A DNA stretch of 64,000 nucleotides from Micropterix aruncella (Eukaryota; Arthropoda; Insecta; Lepidoptera; Micropterigidae). The stretch covers positions 3,885,588-3,949,587 of the forward strand of contig OX155978.1 of NCBI GenBank assembly GCA_944548615.1. Direction: 5' to 3'. Position numbers and translations under genes: made by a program. This document shows positions 11,920-22,746 of this stretch, one piece after another; position 1 is the stretch's first letter, and each line of letters begins with the position of its first letter. The notes below the pieces were generated by a model that was not told the DNA's origin, searched no databases, and was given only the letters and a program-made list of their open reading frames with translations.

Positions 11920-12712
11920 GCGAGGTCTAAGGACTCGCGATGTCGCTCGCTTCGATTTCAATTTTGTTTTAAGAGAAGCTACTGTCTGTAAAATGTGTTA
12001 TAAGATAGTGGTAGGGTTAGAGAATGGGCCCCTTATTTACCAAATGGCATTTGATCTCTAGTTTGTTCGGTGAGTAAATCTGGTGAATTTTACCTAGGAG
12101 TTGGTGACGACAAGTACTCGTCTTTTTGGTTATTGAAAGGCTCAACAACAGGTAATCTATTTCCTCAATTAAATAAGTTTTTATATGGTCGTCGGAGGCT
12201 TGGCTTCCGCCCATAAATGGTGTCGATTGTATGATAGAAATCTAGCAATTTCTTCAAACGATTGATAAAAAATATTCTTCTCCGTCTGGTGAAAAAAATA
12301 GGTTGTGTTTGTATAAACTAAGGCAAATGGTGGCAGGGGATTGGTTTTTATCGAGTCACAAAGAAGTATAATTATGGAATAAGTTGCTTCTTAAGTTATT
12401 TCTAAAAAAGTATTTCTTCTCTCGCGAATGTTTTCCTTTCCCTTGTCCCTTAATTTTCTTTTGCTATGACGTAGTGTTATTTTGTTTTTTTTTTGCAACT
12501 CCCAAATGAACACAAAGGTAGGCTGTTAGAGATTGCCTCAGTGTGATACAATGCCTTGTACAACCCCTTATTTTGTTTAATAAAGAGTAATGTCTCCAAT
12601 GAAGAGTAATTATTATTACTAGCAAGCTCTAAAGAAAAAATATGTTTTATCTTCAGTGGAAGCTTAAATAATTTTCTGGGAAATTAAATTTTATGTGAAA
12701 GCATAATATTAA
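11920..12712. other. AT-rich intronic sequence, no feature recognised
   Basis: No gene, terminal repeat or coding signal is seen. Confidence 0.35.
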
Positions 12713-13015
12713 CCCTTCCCACTCGAGCGGCTCCGCTACGGCACCTAGGCAGTTTATTGCGTCCACTAGTATTTTTGAAATATTTTTCATACTATAAGTG
12801 TAGTATTTTCCATGGTATAAAAATAGTATTATTCCATGATGTTCAGAAAAAATCAGTTGGGTCACCCCCATTCTAAGATTTCTATAGAATTTTAAGTAGT
12901 CTTTTTGTAGGATTTTCGTACTATATTTGTTGTATTGTATGTGGTATTAAATTGGCATTTTATCCAATGTGATGTAGTATTGTCTAAAATGCGAAAATGG
13001 CTTGAGTGGAAAGGG
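12713..13015. mobile_element. TTAA MITE of 303 bp
   Basis: It is flanked by TTAA on both sides (12709-12712, 13016-13019). The ends are inverted copies: CCCTTCCCACTCGAGC on the left and GCTTGAGTGGAAAGGG on the right. TTAA duplication with CCC...GGG ends is the piggyBac pattern. No coding capacity. Confidence 0.75.
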
Positions 13016-13039
13016 TTAATAAGCGAGTCCTATAAAAAC

Positions 13040-13195
13040 TTGCACGGCTCCTAGGTTGGGTCCCCTGATCTTCCTTTGTAAGGTTCCGGGTTTGATTTCC
13101 GGCTGGGTCATCATTTTCCATCGGGATAAAATTAATGGAATCGCAATTCAATTCTGTCGATTATAACCCAAATTTATGACCACACAGGTTCACTA
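13040..13195 (+). mobile_element. SINE fragment (5' half)
   Basis: It carries a diverged tRNA-like head (GGTTCCGGGTTTGATTTCCG) and the following CATTTTCCATCGGG segment of the same SINE family as 34105-34371. The 3' tail is missing. Confidence 0.6.
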
Positions 13196-13954
13196 AAAAA
13201 ACACAGCACTAAAACAAAATTAAAAAAAAACAAAATTCTGATGGACGCCACCGTTTTTTTTGTAGCGAAAAACGGAAACTTTACTTAAGAAAAAAAAATT
13301 ATAACAACTGCACACTAAGAAAGAATTATCTCAGGTCGTGGACTTGAGTTGTATGTCACTGAGTTTGGCCCACAGTAAAATCTTTTACAAATACGCAAAA
13401 AACAACTCTTCAATCGGTTGACATGTGGAGTCGAGCATCCTTTATTGCCACAAACATGGCATCCAACAAAAAAAGCAGATTAATCCATTAATGGAGGCAG
13501 GTATCCTTGTGTCATTGAGAAGTAATGTTATTCAATTACATTAAGTATGTACATTCCATACATCATCAGCAGCAAATTATATCGGAAACAGAGATGCCAC
13601 AAGCCGAAGCAATCGAAAAAAATCCGTCAATATCATACCGATCCGCGTCGGAAATAACCCCAGATGGAAGACAATTGCTGACCAAAATTAGACGAACATT
13701 CTGACATTTGTTAACGCCGCCAATTTGAGGTAAAAAACAGACAAATCCTCATCTGCTCTGACAGAAGAGCAGCCCTGGACGCTCTGGTTAAAGCCACCAC
13801 AGAATCTTCTGTGGTCTGGGACTGCATGCAGGAGCTCAACAAATTGGGAAAATCCAACAAAATCACCCTAATATGGATACCGGGTCACCAAGGCATACCC
13901 GGCAACGAAGAGGCCGACAGACTGGCAAAACTGGGCACACTGGAATGCCCAGTG

Positions 13955-13986
13955 GAGCGAAGGGGACCCTAGGGGTCCCCTTCGCT
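13955..13986. repeat. Short perfect palindrome within the RNase H element
   Basis: AGCGAAGGGGACC is followed by CTAGG and then the exact inverted copy GGTCCCCTTCGCT. It interrupts the RNase H frame, apparently by a small inverted duplication of the element's own sequence. Confidence 0.7.
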
Positions 13987-14457
13987 AAAGGTAAGAAAAT
14001 CATCAGGGACTGCTTGGAGCAGGAACATCGGGCTTCCTGGAAATAGAGCCAGGGATGTCGCCAGGCAAAAGCCACGATGGAGCAACCACTACAGAAGAAA
14101 ACCAAGGCCCTACTTGACATGAGCAAGAAGAACCTTAGAACCACTATCGGTCTCCTCACCGGACACACGACCCTTAGAGCTCATCTATTCAACCTTGGCT
14201 TGACCGAGAGCAAGGACTGCCGAATATGTGGCGAGGAACCTGAAGACAGCATACACATTGTTGGTCGCTGTCCAGGGCTCGCCGCCAAAAGACACAGTTT
14301 GCTGGGACAGCCTTTCTCGAACCCAGCGATCTGCCCAACTTGAAGTAAGAAGTACCGGGCTACTAGCTGACCACCGACCTAACCACACAGTGGGTAGTTA
14401 CAAAAGACCTTACAGATCTAGGTGACATCAAGGGCTGGAAACAAGCCCCCCACTCTA

Positions 14458-14458
14458 T

Positions 14459-14514
<56 letters not shown>
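14458..14514 (+). repeat. CTA trinucleotide microsatellite
   Basis: About 19 uninterrupted CTA/ACT units directly follow the RNase H-type LINE fragment. Confidence 0.95.
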
Positions 14515-14515
<1 letters not shown>

Positions 14516-14837
14516 ACGCCGCCAACAAGGCTTTTACACTCAGAAACACCGGTGAACAGCCGCACTAAGCCTCTTTCCAACGGTCGCGACGCTTCCCCAG
14601 GTCTCTGCCACTCGCCATTTTGTGGGAGCTCTGTTGGCGGAAGTCGTGCACTTTTGACAGAAGGTCAGTTACGATAGAGGCGTAGAGTGAGACCAAACTC
14701 GTTTTCCTCTATACCATAAACAGATTCACGTCAGTGTGAAACGATTCGCACAGCTCTAACTGTCAAATATGAGAATTATGATATGTCAAAATAGGCATTC
14801 GTGATGTTTTTAGTTTTTTATTTTAAATATTAGAGAA

Positions 14838-14969
14838 ATGTTCGCCAACACGCCAAAACAACGCCAGGAATTGAAAACACCAGGAAAAACCACGAAATTA
14901 CAGCTCAAGGGACGAATGATGAAACCGCGCAGAAAAAGGCGATTTTTGTTCGATGATCAAACGCAATAA
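14838..14969 (+). CDS. Unrecognised 43-codon basic ORF
   Basis: It reads MFANTPKQRQELKTPGKTTK, then LQLKGRMMKPRRKRRFLFDD and a short end. It is very basic, with a KPRRKRR nuclear-localisation-like cluster. The last codons run into the SINE fragment that follows, so the frame is probably truncated by that insertion. I do not recognise it; it could be a gene or transposon fragment, or chance. Confidence 0.2.
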   Translation: MFANTPKQRQELKTPGKTTKLQLKGRMMKPRRKRRFLFDDQTQ

Positions 14970-15112
14970 CAAGACACACACATACACACGTTACAAGCTC
15001 ATACATATAAACACTTCACAGTAGGGTCGGTTGTAAGAGATTGTGGTATGATAATAATTCCGTCCATTAAGAAATTTCCCAATAAAGAGTAGAAACAAAC
15101 AAACAAACATCT
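14951..15112 (+). mobile_element. SINE 3' half
   Basis: It has the AACAAGACACACACATACAC body, the GTAGGGTCGGTTGTAAGAGA segment, a decayed stem-loop, and ends CCAATAAAGAGTAGAAACAA followed by AAAC repeats. This matches the tail of the SINEs at 8358 and 34105. Confidence 0.7.
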
Positions 15113-15305
15113 CGCAATAAAAAAAGGCCATTTTGATTTTGTGCTAAAGAAGGCTGGTAATATTAAAATCATTTTTAAAGATGTATTTCCATATCCGAAA
15201 ACACTATCGCTGACCGTATACTAAATAGGGTAATGGCGTCCGCGACGAACTCTCAGTCTAGTGTAAATTCTTAAACTAAAAGGATAAACGAGTAAAGAAT
15301 CTCAC

Positions 15306-15623
15306 GCGATGGGGGGTCATCGGCGTCTTCGGTGGCCTCGGCGGGGTCGTACTCGTCGGCTCCGGAAGAGCCCTTGCCCTCCTCCTCCTTCTTCTTCTTC
15401 TGCTCCGCCAGGGCGGCTTCTTCGGCCGCCTTCAGAGCCGCTTCCGCGGCCTTCGAGGCGGCTTCTTCCTCGTCTCGCTTCTTCTTCAGGGCCGCTTCTT
15501 CCTCTTCGCGTTTCTTCTTCGAGGCGGCTTCTTCTTCGTCGCGTTTCTTCTTCAGAGCGGCTTCGGCCGCTTTCTCAACTTTGGCCTTGGCTTCCTCTAC
15601 TATCTCGACTTCGCGTCTCTCCG
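15306..15623 (-). CDS. hnRNP U-like exon 11: K/E/A charged helix, symmetric exon
   Basis: The acceptor is CCCGTAG|CGGAGA and the donor TCGC|GTGAGA. It reads ERREVEIVEEAKAKVEKAAE, then three rounds of AALKKKRDEEEAASKKKRE type, and ends GSSGADEYDPAEATEDADD. Alternating K/R and E clusters with alanine predict a long single alpha helix. It is 318 nt, phase 1 in and 1 out, so it can be skipped in frame. In vertebrate hnRNP U the SPRY is followed closely by the P-loop region, so this block looks like a lineage-specific insertion. Confidence 0.82.
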
Positions 15624-15689
15624 CTACGGGGCAAACGATAAAAATTTCTTTATAGTGCTTCATATCGTGAAAAGCAACCCTAACAAAAT

Positions 15690-16156
15690 ATTCTCTGGGA
15701 AACGTTCAATTAGAAGCAGTTAAGCAACATAAAGATCTCGGGATAATAGTGATGATCCCAAATGTGAAATCGCATAGTTGCAATCGCTAAGAGCAAACTC
15801 TACTCTCTATCTGATAAGGAAGGCTTTCCAATATCTATCAATAGAGGTGTTTATAAATATCTACAAGGCGTATGTAAGCCCTATTCTTGATAATGGCTAT
15901 CAGCTCTGGAACCCCTACTTATGCAAAGATGTAGATGTCCTGGAAAAGGTGTAGTGAAGGGCAACCGAAATGCCAGTGGGCCTAAGGAATAGGAACTATG
16001 AAGATCGCTTGGAATTACTTAGACTTACTACTCCCAAACAAAGACAATAAATAGGGGATCTGATTGAGACAAACGAAGTTCTCACAAATATTATGATGTA
16101 CTGGGTCACAGCAAAAAAAAAAAAAGTCAACCATGCAAAATTTCAATCTAATCCTT
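15690..16156 (+). pseudogene. CR1-type LINE reverse transcriptase C-terminal fragment, part 1
   Basis: With stops it reads INIYKAYVSPILDNGYQLWN-like text around 15848-15911, then RNRNYEDRLELLRLTTPKQR and IGDLIET. This is the post-RT region of CR1-type non-LTR elements. The copy continues at 17489 after a TTAA element. Confidence 0.65.
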
Positions 16157-16160
16157 TTAA

Positions 16161-17484
16161 CCCGCTCACTCCGTAACATCCGATTGGGGACATTTGTCGG
16201 CCGCCGAAACACCGAAACGTCCGCTACCGGATATAGGCGCTCGCCGCTGCGAAAAATGCAATTTACGATTCGAAACGTCGTACTATATGCTTTCTGAGGG
16301 CGCAACGACATGGCCAAAATATCTTTAATTCAAGATTTCTGTGTGGCAATATCGAACGGCGATTTAAAAAGTGAGCATAGACGTCAAAACGGCAGTTTCC
16401 ATCGGCCACCGCCGCGGCCGCGTATAGTTCCGCGAAATGGTTGATAAAAACAGTGTTTGTGCAGTGTTTTGTGCCATTTACTGGATAACAGTGAGTAATT
16501 TGCATTTTTAAGTAGTTTAGGCATGAGGATTAGTCAATTGAGATAGTCCATTTGCTGTTTTTCACGAATTTTTAAAGAAAACACTTCGGCGACAACAAAC
16601 GGCTCGCGAAAAAATGGTTGTTATTATTTTGTAATGTTTATGAAATATCCCGATATATTGCGAAATATGACGTAATGTCGCTTTAATTTAGTAACAAAAT
16701 AAGTATTGCTTCATTTACATCCTAAGTTATCACATAATTAGGCGTATTTTGAAAATTATATCTTGTTTTGTAAAATGAATCGCGCAAAGAAACTTGTTTT
16801 GATAATTACTATGAGAGAATAAAGTGCGATTTTCCATAGTTTTTCGATGAAATGTGACTCTTTGGAGTATAGTAATTAGTTATTAGACATATAATAAGTC
16901 TATGATAAGACAATATAATTGAAAAAATCTAACGAATTTTATATTATGAGCATTCAAAGTTTATTATTAAGTTCGGACGCGGAAACTCTCAAAACTTTAG
17001 ATTTTTCTATAATATCAGACAAAGCTCAAAGTTCTGGTGTGATTTCTAAGAAGTGTGATGTAGTAATAAAGTTATTTTGAAAGAATTTCATATAAAAAAA
17101 TACCATATGTAGTCACAAATTAAAAATTAAAAAATATCTTTTTGGTAAAGCATTTAATAAAGAACATAACTGTATTTACAATTTTTGCATATTTTACGTA
17201 TTTTGTGACAAAAAAATCGAAATGATTTTATAGGCGAGTTTTTTCAGTTTGCCAATTTTGTAATATTTATTCATTATTATCTTAATTGTTTTACGAGATA
17301 AAGTTATAATGTTTTATATGTCAAATTTCAATGCGATCATTTTTCTCTTTATCTTTTTTAAATCCGTTTAGTGGTTTATAAGTTATGATCGTTTTTCTCA
17401 AGGCCGTTGACTCGCGTCGATTTTTTGCCCGAATATGTCGCGCGCAAAAGTGATAGGTGAGTTTTTACTTCGCGACAGGAGGGG
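16161..17484. mobile_element. TTAA element of 1324 bp inserted in a LINE
   Basis: It is flanked by TTAA (16157-16160 and 17485-17488), begins CCCGCTC and ends GAGGGG. The LINE frame resumes right after it. It has no transposase. Sequences at 16660-17160 recur at about 30800-31415, and the last 200 bp recur at 18075-18270 (for example CAATGCGATCATTTT, then GAGGGGTTAA), so it is a family with several copies here. Confidence 0.65.
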
Positions 17485-17488
17485 TTAA

Positions 17489-17604
17489 GAACATTCTCAA
17501 AATAGAGTGGTGGACATGTGGAATAAACTATCATTTGAAGTGAACAGTGCAAGCTCTGTCAATCAATTTAAAAACAGACTCGATTTATACTTCAAAAGTT
17601 GTTA
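17489..17604 (+). pseudogene. CR1-type LINE fragment, part 2
   Basis: It reads RVVDMWNKLSFEVNSASSVN then QFKNRLDLYFKSC and a stop. The W-N-x-L...S-V-N-x-F-K-x-R-L-D motif is the C-terminus of CR1/jockey-type ORF2. It joins part 1 across the TTAA insertion. Confidence 0.72.
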
Positions 17605-18074
17605 ACACCGCCGTTGCATCGCAACCCGCACGGGTTTCGTGTGTAGTACGCTTAAATTGCATCGCGGCCCTGTCAGGTTTCATGTCGCGCTCACTGCCAG
17701 AATCCAATTTGCAGAATTCGAAAATCGGAACGAGACGCATACCATTCGTTTGGTACATTAGAAGAAGTATAGAAGAATACATTTTCGCATGATCATCGAT
17801 TACAGAGCGCGTGCTCCAAATTTCAATATAATACGATGCCTGCATCGCCATTTTACGTCTCATTTTTCGACACGCGCACGGCTTTCACGGAAAGGGTTAT
17901 TTCGGTGTTTTCTAGTGCGAATTTTCCAAGAAAAGTGTGTAATTTCCTTTCTAAAAGAATTTGTGAATCAGCATTAGTGATTTGGTATAGCATATATGCA
18001 TTTTTTCACGTTTTTTGACTATCTAAAGTGTTTGTCAAAAATTTCCCTGAGAACACGAGGTTAGAATTTTTGGT

Positions 18075-18274
18075 ATATTTAATTGTTTTACGAGATAAGG
18101 TTTCAATGTTCTATATTGGAAATTTCAATGCGATCATTTTACAGTTCTTCTTTTTATGATCCGTATAGTGGTTTATGACTTATGGACGTTTTTCTCAAAG
18201 CCGTCGATTTCACCCTCGATTTCGTAATTTGAAACGGTATGGAGCAGTTTTAACCTAGCGACTCGAGGGGTTAA
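18075..18274. mobile_element. End of a second TTAA element of the 16161 family
   Basis: This segment parallels 17280-17488, sharing AATTGTTTTACGAGATAA, CAATGCGATCATTTT and the terminal GAGGGGTTAA. The left end is not certain; a TTAA at 17602-17605 is a candidate. Confidence 0.5.
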
Positions 18275-18779
18275 TATTGTTTATGGCTAGTTTTACAATG
18301 TCAGATCTACATATCAATCAGCAAAGCTGCACCTGTCCAGAATAGACAATAATAACGAAAGAGAATGAGCACTTCGGGTCCACTTTTGCTATAGTTGTAA
18401 ATCACATACCAATGGAAAGATCTCTTTATGTAGAACATGTATTACTACAATGACTGATCTCAATTATGAGCCATTTCTGAGTTACATTCTATTAAATATG
18501 GCTAATTAAGTATATCCCCTAGGGCACATAACACATCTAGGTATTGTATTTTTAATAACTATTTAAACTAAAACCATCGCAGAAAACCCGAAACGATAAA
18601 ATACACACTGCACAGTACAAATTATATATTCCTAAGAATGCTCGACATTGTCAGCATATATGGAGGGGAAATACTGGGATATGTAGCTTGAACTCTGTAA
18701 AAAGTCTCATAATTTCATTCCCCCTCTGTTTCCTGACAGGATATGCTTAGGTTAGCTGTACAATATGGTGTGTAGACAG

Positions 18780-19080
18780 TGGGCTCGATTGCGGTTCTTC
18801 GTGAACTAAAATCGGAAATTAGTCCGTGTGAACGAGACGGGGCAATATGCTAAAGCGGAGTGTGAGATGACCGGTTGTCACTTTTTCGCATTAAAACTGC
18901 CCGCCAAGGTCAAATCTTACACCGCACGAAATATGCTCGAATTTATTCGGACGCGTATAAGTTCGACAGGTAGTATTTATCGACGATCGTTCGTTTCATA
19001 TCCCGCTCTAACGTATCGCTCTGTCTCGTTCGCTTGGACTAATTTTAGTTTTAGTTCACAAAGAAACGCAATCGGGCCCA
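18780..19080 (+). mobile_element. 301-bp MITE (TGGGCTCGATTGCG family), copy 1
   Basis: Terminal inverted repeats of about 30 bp start TGGGCTCGATTGCG and end CGCAATCGGGCCCA, with GTGAACTAAAA just inside. A near-identical element lies in opposite orientation at 54048-54347. It is non-coding; the ORF across it is fortuitous. Confidence 0.8.
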
Positions 19081-19169
19081 GTACATCCATAATATACTAT
19101 CTTTTATGGATCTTCACCGCAAATGCAATATTTTAAACAAATAATTGGCATTGGGATTTTTGTGTAACA

Positions 19170-19540
19170 GGCCGTCGACATATTACGTAATAACGTTGCT
19201 GGGATTTTAAACCTTCCCCCCTACCCTGTGTCAACAGACGTATTCAACAGGCTGACCCCCCCCCCAATAATACATAATCAACCAAATTTGTGGAAAATGT
19301 GAAGAATTGTGAACCCAGCGTTTGTAAAGTGTTTGAAGACGGTAAGTGGTAAGCTCGGACACATCGCGCATGCATCGCACTGCGGTATTTACATGCAGGT
19401 TTAGACCAAAAAAATTACAATGCAGTGACCAAAGTTCGTTACGTAATCAAGACAGGCACCCTCTCCCCCCCCACGTAATCAAGTGTAATCCTCAGCTCCA
19501 ACCCCCCTCCCCTCGGTGATTACGTAATATGTGGACGGCC
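19170..19540. mobile_element. MITE with GGCCGTC...TTACGTAAT ends
   Basis: Ends are inverted copies: GGCCGTCGACATATTACGTA on the left and TACGTAATATGTGGACGGCC on the right. The interior has C-runs. The transposon superfamily is not decided, because I see no clear target duplication. Confidence 0.7.
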
Positions 19541-19849
19541 TCTAATTAGCCACATTTAAGAAATTCCAAACTTCAAAACAGCTCATAATTGAGGTAAGTT
19601 GGTATTCATAAATATTGTAGATAAATAGATCTTTCCAATGGTAAATACGTTATTGTTATTTGAGAGGTAGGTCCAGTGCCAATACATTTTTGCCTGTCCT
19701 TTGATAAACATATGCATTTGCCAAATCGGAGCATCATCTGTATGTTAGTTTGAGAATTTTTGTACCTCCATGTGTACCAAAAGAGCTACTAGACAAAATG
19801 TACATAATAACTTTTAAAAATAGCAGGCTATATGCAAATGAATAAATAC

Positions 19850-20030
19850 CTCGTTCGAGCAGAAGAGTTTTCTCGGATTTCCCGTAGTTGATAGTGTAGG
19901 GGAAGTTCCTGGTAAGTACGTGCGGATAAAGAGCCTTTCCTTGGAGTTCGGCCAGGTCGAATTCATAGGCGGCGCCCAGTTCATAACCGTTCAGAGTGAA
20001 GGACATCGTGCACGGGCTAGCCTCCAAATC
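19850..20030 (-). CDS. hnRNP U-like exon 10: end of SPRY domain
   Basis: The acceptor is CATCCAG|GATTTG and the donor CGAG|GTATTT. It reads DLEASPCTMSFTLNGYELG, then AAYEFDLAELQGKALYPHV and LTRNFPYTINYGKSEK. The F-T-L-N-G-x-x-L-G-x-A-Y and A-L-Y-P-H-V-L motifs close the SPRY fold in this family. The intron before it is about 13.8 kb, the longest visible in this gene, and holds two Helitrons, a mariner and many LINE/SINE fragments. It ends phase 1. Confidence 0.93.
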
Positions 20031-20262
20031 CTGGATGGAGCAAACGTGGGAATTAATAAAAAAATTAAAATAACTGTTTTCAATTTGTTCCGAATTTGTA
20101 TCCTGTTTCAATTTTGACAGAGAGCCTAGAGGAAAAAATACAAAAGCAAGGCGTTGTCATGGTTCCTAATGCAACAATTTCAAACGGACGTCTCACAAGT
20201 CTCAACAAGAATGCATTATTTAAAATTAAACGCCACTGATTATACAGTACATGCACCTCCAC

Positions 20263-20355
20263 TATCGAATCATTCTAGATCATTCTAATCGTGCTAGTTC
20301 GCTTTCCACCTTTAAGCAATCATTGAAAACGCACTTCTTTTTTAAATAAATATAA
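20263..20355 (+). pseudogene. LINE ORF2 C-terminal scrap
   Basis: A short stretch reads RASSLSTFKQSLKTHFFF and then stops, the S-L-x-x-F-K-x-x-L-K-T-H motif at the C-terminus of jockey/CR1-type ORF2. It sits just upstream of exon 10 of the host gene, with the opposite orientation. Confidence 0.5.
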
Positions 20356-20461
20356 ACCACAATTTCTAACCTTTCTTTTATTTCGGCAGCCTAGTTATTT
20401 ATATATTAATATAAATATAAAGATTAATTAAGATATAATTAAGATATAATTAATATAAAGA

Positions 20462-20835
20462 TTGTCGGCTCTCGGTTTGACCACTCTGGAGCAACGCAGG
20501 GCACGGGGTGACTTAATCGAGACATATAAGATCCTGACTGCATCGTATGACGTTCCCGGGTTGCAGACTATCTACACCATGAACACTAACACACATCTGA
20601 GTGGGCATCATCTGAAACTCCAGCGTGAATCATTCCATTCAAATCCCAAGAAACATTTCCTCAGCTATAGAGTGGTAAACGAATGGAATGCTCTCCCAAA
20701 TGATGTGATCAATGCCAATAGTGTCAATGACTTTAAAAATAAACTGGACTTATTCCACAGAAATTGTAATGCAAGCACGGACTCAGGCGCATCAGCTTAA
20801 GCTGCCTGCCTGTTAAATATATAATAATAATAATA
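20462..20835 (+). pseudogene. CR1-type LINE ORF2 C-terminal fragment with ATA tail
   Basis: It reads SALGLTTLEQRRARGDLIET then YKILTASY and FLSYRVVNEWNALPNDVINA, ending SVNDFKNKLDLFHRN. L-x-x-R-R-x-R-G-D-L-I-E and V-N-x-W-N-x-L-P are CR1-type signatures. It ends in an ATA/TAA microsatellite, the usual 3' end of such elements. Confidence 0.82.
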
Positions 20836-20843
20836 TGTATGTA

Positions 20844-21723
20844 CGAGGTGTGGCAATTAAATTCCGAGAATTTAGATGCGGCGTGAGAACCGGCAACACT
20901 GCATAACTGGCGCGCATGCTCCTGGTTAGATGGGTCCTTTCACTCAGTCGAAGTGAAGATTTCACAGTAATCGCAAGTCTGGTTCGTTTTTTACGGGTAT
21001 TCTTCGGAGACAAGTTTTGTAACTCGGCCGCAGAAATGAATGACTCAGTTTTCAAAAGAATGACTGATGAAAAACCTGCAGCAATCCTACGAAAATTACA
21101 GCATGTGTATAGAGATGAGTGTGTGTCACAATCACGTGTGTTTGAATGGGCAAAACGGTTCAAAAATGTTCGTAATCATTGGATGACGATCCGCGGTCAG
21201 GAGCGTCAATTCTCACAAGCACAGACGTAAATGTCGACCGTCTTCGAGAGCTAGTCCTGTCTGACCGTCGCCTAACCCTTCGTGGGTTATTATACGAGTT
21301 AAATATAAATAAAGAAGCAATTGGGAAGATGTTACAGGAAAAATTGAATATGCGAAAGCTCTGTGAGAAGATGGTGCCCGATATTCTCACAATCCAACAA
21401 CAATATTTGGAGAAAAAAGTATCCCAAAGTTACCGCATCCACCTTACAGGCCCCGACTTGGTCCCATGTGACTTGTTCTTGCTCCCTAAAATAAAGAGTC
21501 ACCTTAAAGGAACCCACCATGACACCGTAGAGGCCGTCCAGGAGGCTGCAACCGTCGTCTTAAAAAGCCTTAATTTAGAGGACTATCAAGGCTGCTTCCA
21601 ATCGTGGGAGAAACGTTCTGGGCTAGGAAGGGACTACTGTGAAGGCCGTTATAAAGTTTGGTTGCTAACTTGATTTGCCTGTATTTTATTTACAAATTCT
21701 CAGAATTTAATTGCCGCACCTCG
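20844..21723 (+). mobile_element. Deleted mariner element
   Basis: The ends are inverted copies starting CGAGGTGTGGCAATTAAATT, with TA on both sides (20842-20843 and 21724-21725). The frame has the mariner N-terminal helix-turn-helix region (KPAAILRKLQHVYRDECVSQ) and, after an internal deletion of roughly half the transposase, the C-terminal block with G-P-D-L-V-P-C-D-L-F-L and LEDYQGCFQSWEKR. The first two catalytic aspartates are gone, so it is inactive. Confidence 0.88.
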
Positions 21724-21806
21724 TATATATGTATTTATGTTGTATTTGAATATTTATTTATTGATTACATTCATACATTCATACATACATTCATATATAT
21801 TCATAA

Positions 21807-22745
21807 CTAGCGGAACCCGGCGAACTTCGTCTTGCCACGAATTTTTTCGCTTAGCAGCAGATGGCGTTAACATAGGTAATTTTCATCGACAGTTGTTTGA
21901 AATTTGCATTGTTTGTTTAAATTCTTCATTGAAAGCAGTCTTATTGTTTATTTTTTGTCTCACCAAAAGAGCAGTTTCATCAATTGCCATTTGTGGATTG
22001 CTAGTGCTCGTTGTGTCACTGGAGGAGAAAAGTGTGTAAAAAGTACGATTTTGTTTGACAGAGAATGATAGACATAAAATGCTTAGAATCTGGTGCATTT
22101 CTAGACACGAACGATCCTAAAGGAACCAATGGTGTCAATCTCATTTTACCCCCTGCGCAACACAAAGCGAGTGGTTCTTGGCGGTACATTAATGCATTGC
22201 AATATTGGCACAAATGGTCCATTTCTCCAATTTGCATGCATTTATAATCGCTGTATTGTTTCGTCAGGTCATAATATATTGCCTCTCTGTATGTGTTTTG
22301 TCTCAAATTCAATCGTCTTCGCACTGCAACATTACGGATCCGTGCCGATTTATTCAATTTTTGGCGACGCTCATCGCTTTCAGTTGCTCGAACCTCTCTT
22401 CACGAGTTACACAAATTCAGTTGATTTACCTTCAGAATCACGAAAACGCTATCAAGAAATCGTAAAATTCAACTTAACTGTCAAATGTTAACTGTACCGC
22501 CATCTTGATTTTCGAATTTTTATTCTTGTCAAGCAACGCCATCTATGATCAAGCTTAGTACTAAAATAATTTTCGGTTTTTCACATTTTTCTCACTTTTC
22601 CGAGAGATTTTCCGGATTTTTTATTGCCTATAGTAAGACCGAAGTGATTATGAACAAAACAAAAAAAGAATCATCCAAATCGGGTTAGCCGATCGTGAGT
22701 TATTAGGTAACATACATAAAACACGACTCATTTTTATTATATAGA
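21807..22745 (-). mobile_element. Non-autonomous Helitron with N-terminal zinc-finger remnant
   Basis: On the minus strand the element begins A|TCTATATAATAAAA (22745) and ends CCGCTAG|TT (21807), the Helitron TC...CTAG termini with insertion between A and T. Inside (22357-22016) a frame contains MDHLCQYCNALMYRQEPLAL then CCAGGKMRLTPL, matching the C-x-x-C...CC-x-x-G-K finger at the N-terminus of insect Helitron replicase-helicases. The Rep and helicase domains are absent. Confidence 0.78.
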
Positions 22746-22746
22746 T

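Larger units (their letters stand above)
13728..14514 (+). pseudogene. Non-LTR retrotransposon 3' end: RNase H, CCHC, CTA tail
   Basis: The reading ILICSDRRAALDALVKATTE then ITLIWIPGHQGIPGNEEADR, LAKLG gives the RNase H carboxylate D, the W-I-P-G-H and the G-N-E-x-A-D motifs. After disruption near 13955-13990 the frame resumes as KKNLRTTIGLLTGHTTLRAH and a C-R-I-C-x6-D-S-I-H-I-V-G-R-C finger. It ends in a CTA microsatellite (14458-14514) that probably served as the 3' tail. 5' truncated, dead copy of an I-group-type element. Confidence 0.8.

Noticed and set aside
15309..15655. Plus-strand Pro/Arg- or Ser/Ala-rich ORFs
   Set aside because: Antisense shadow of exon 11.
17606..18270. Complete TTAA element between the TTAAs at 17602 and 18271
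   Set aside because: Only the right end matches the family; the left end (CACCGCCGTTG) does not, so I annotate only the certain part.
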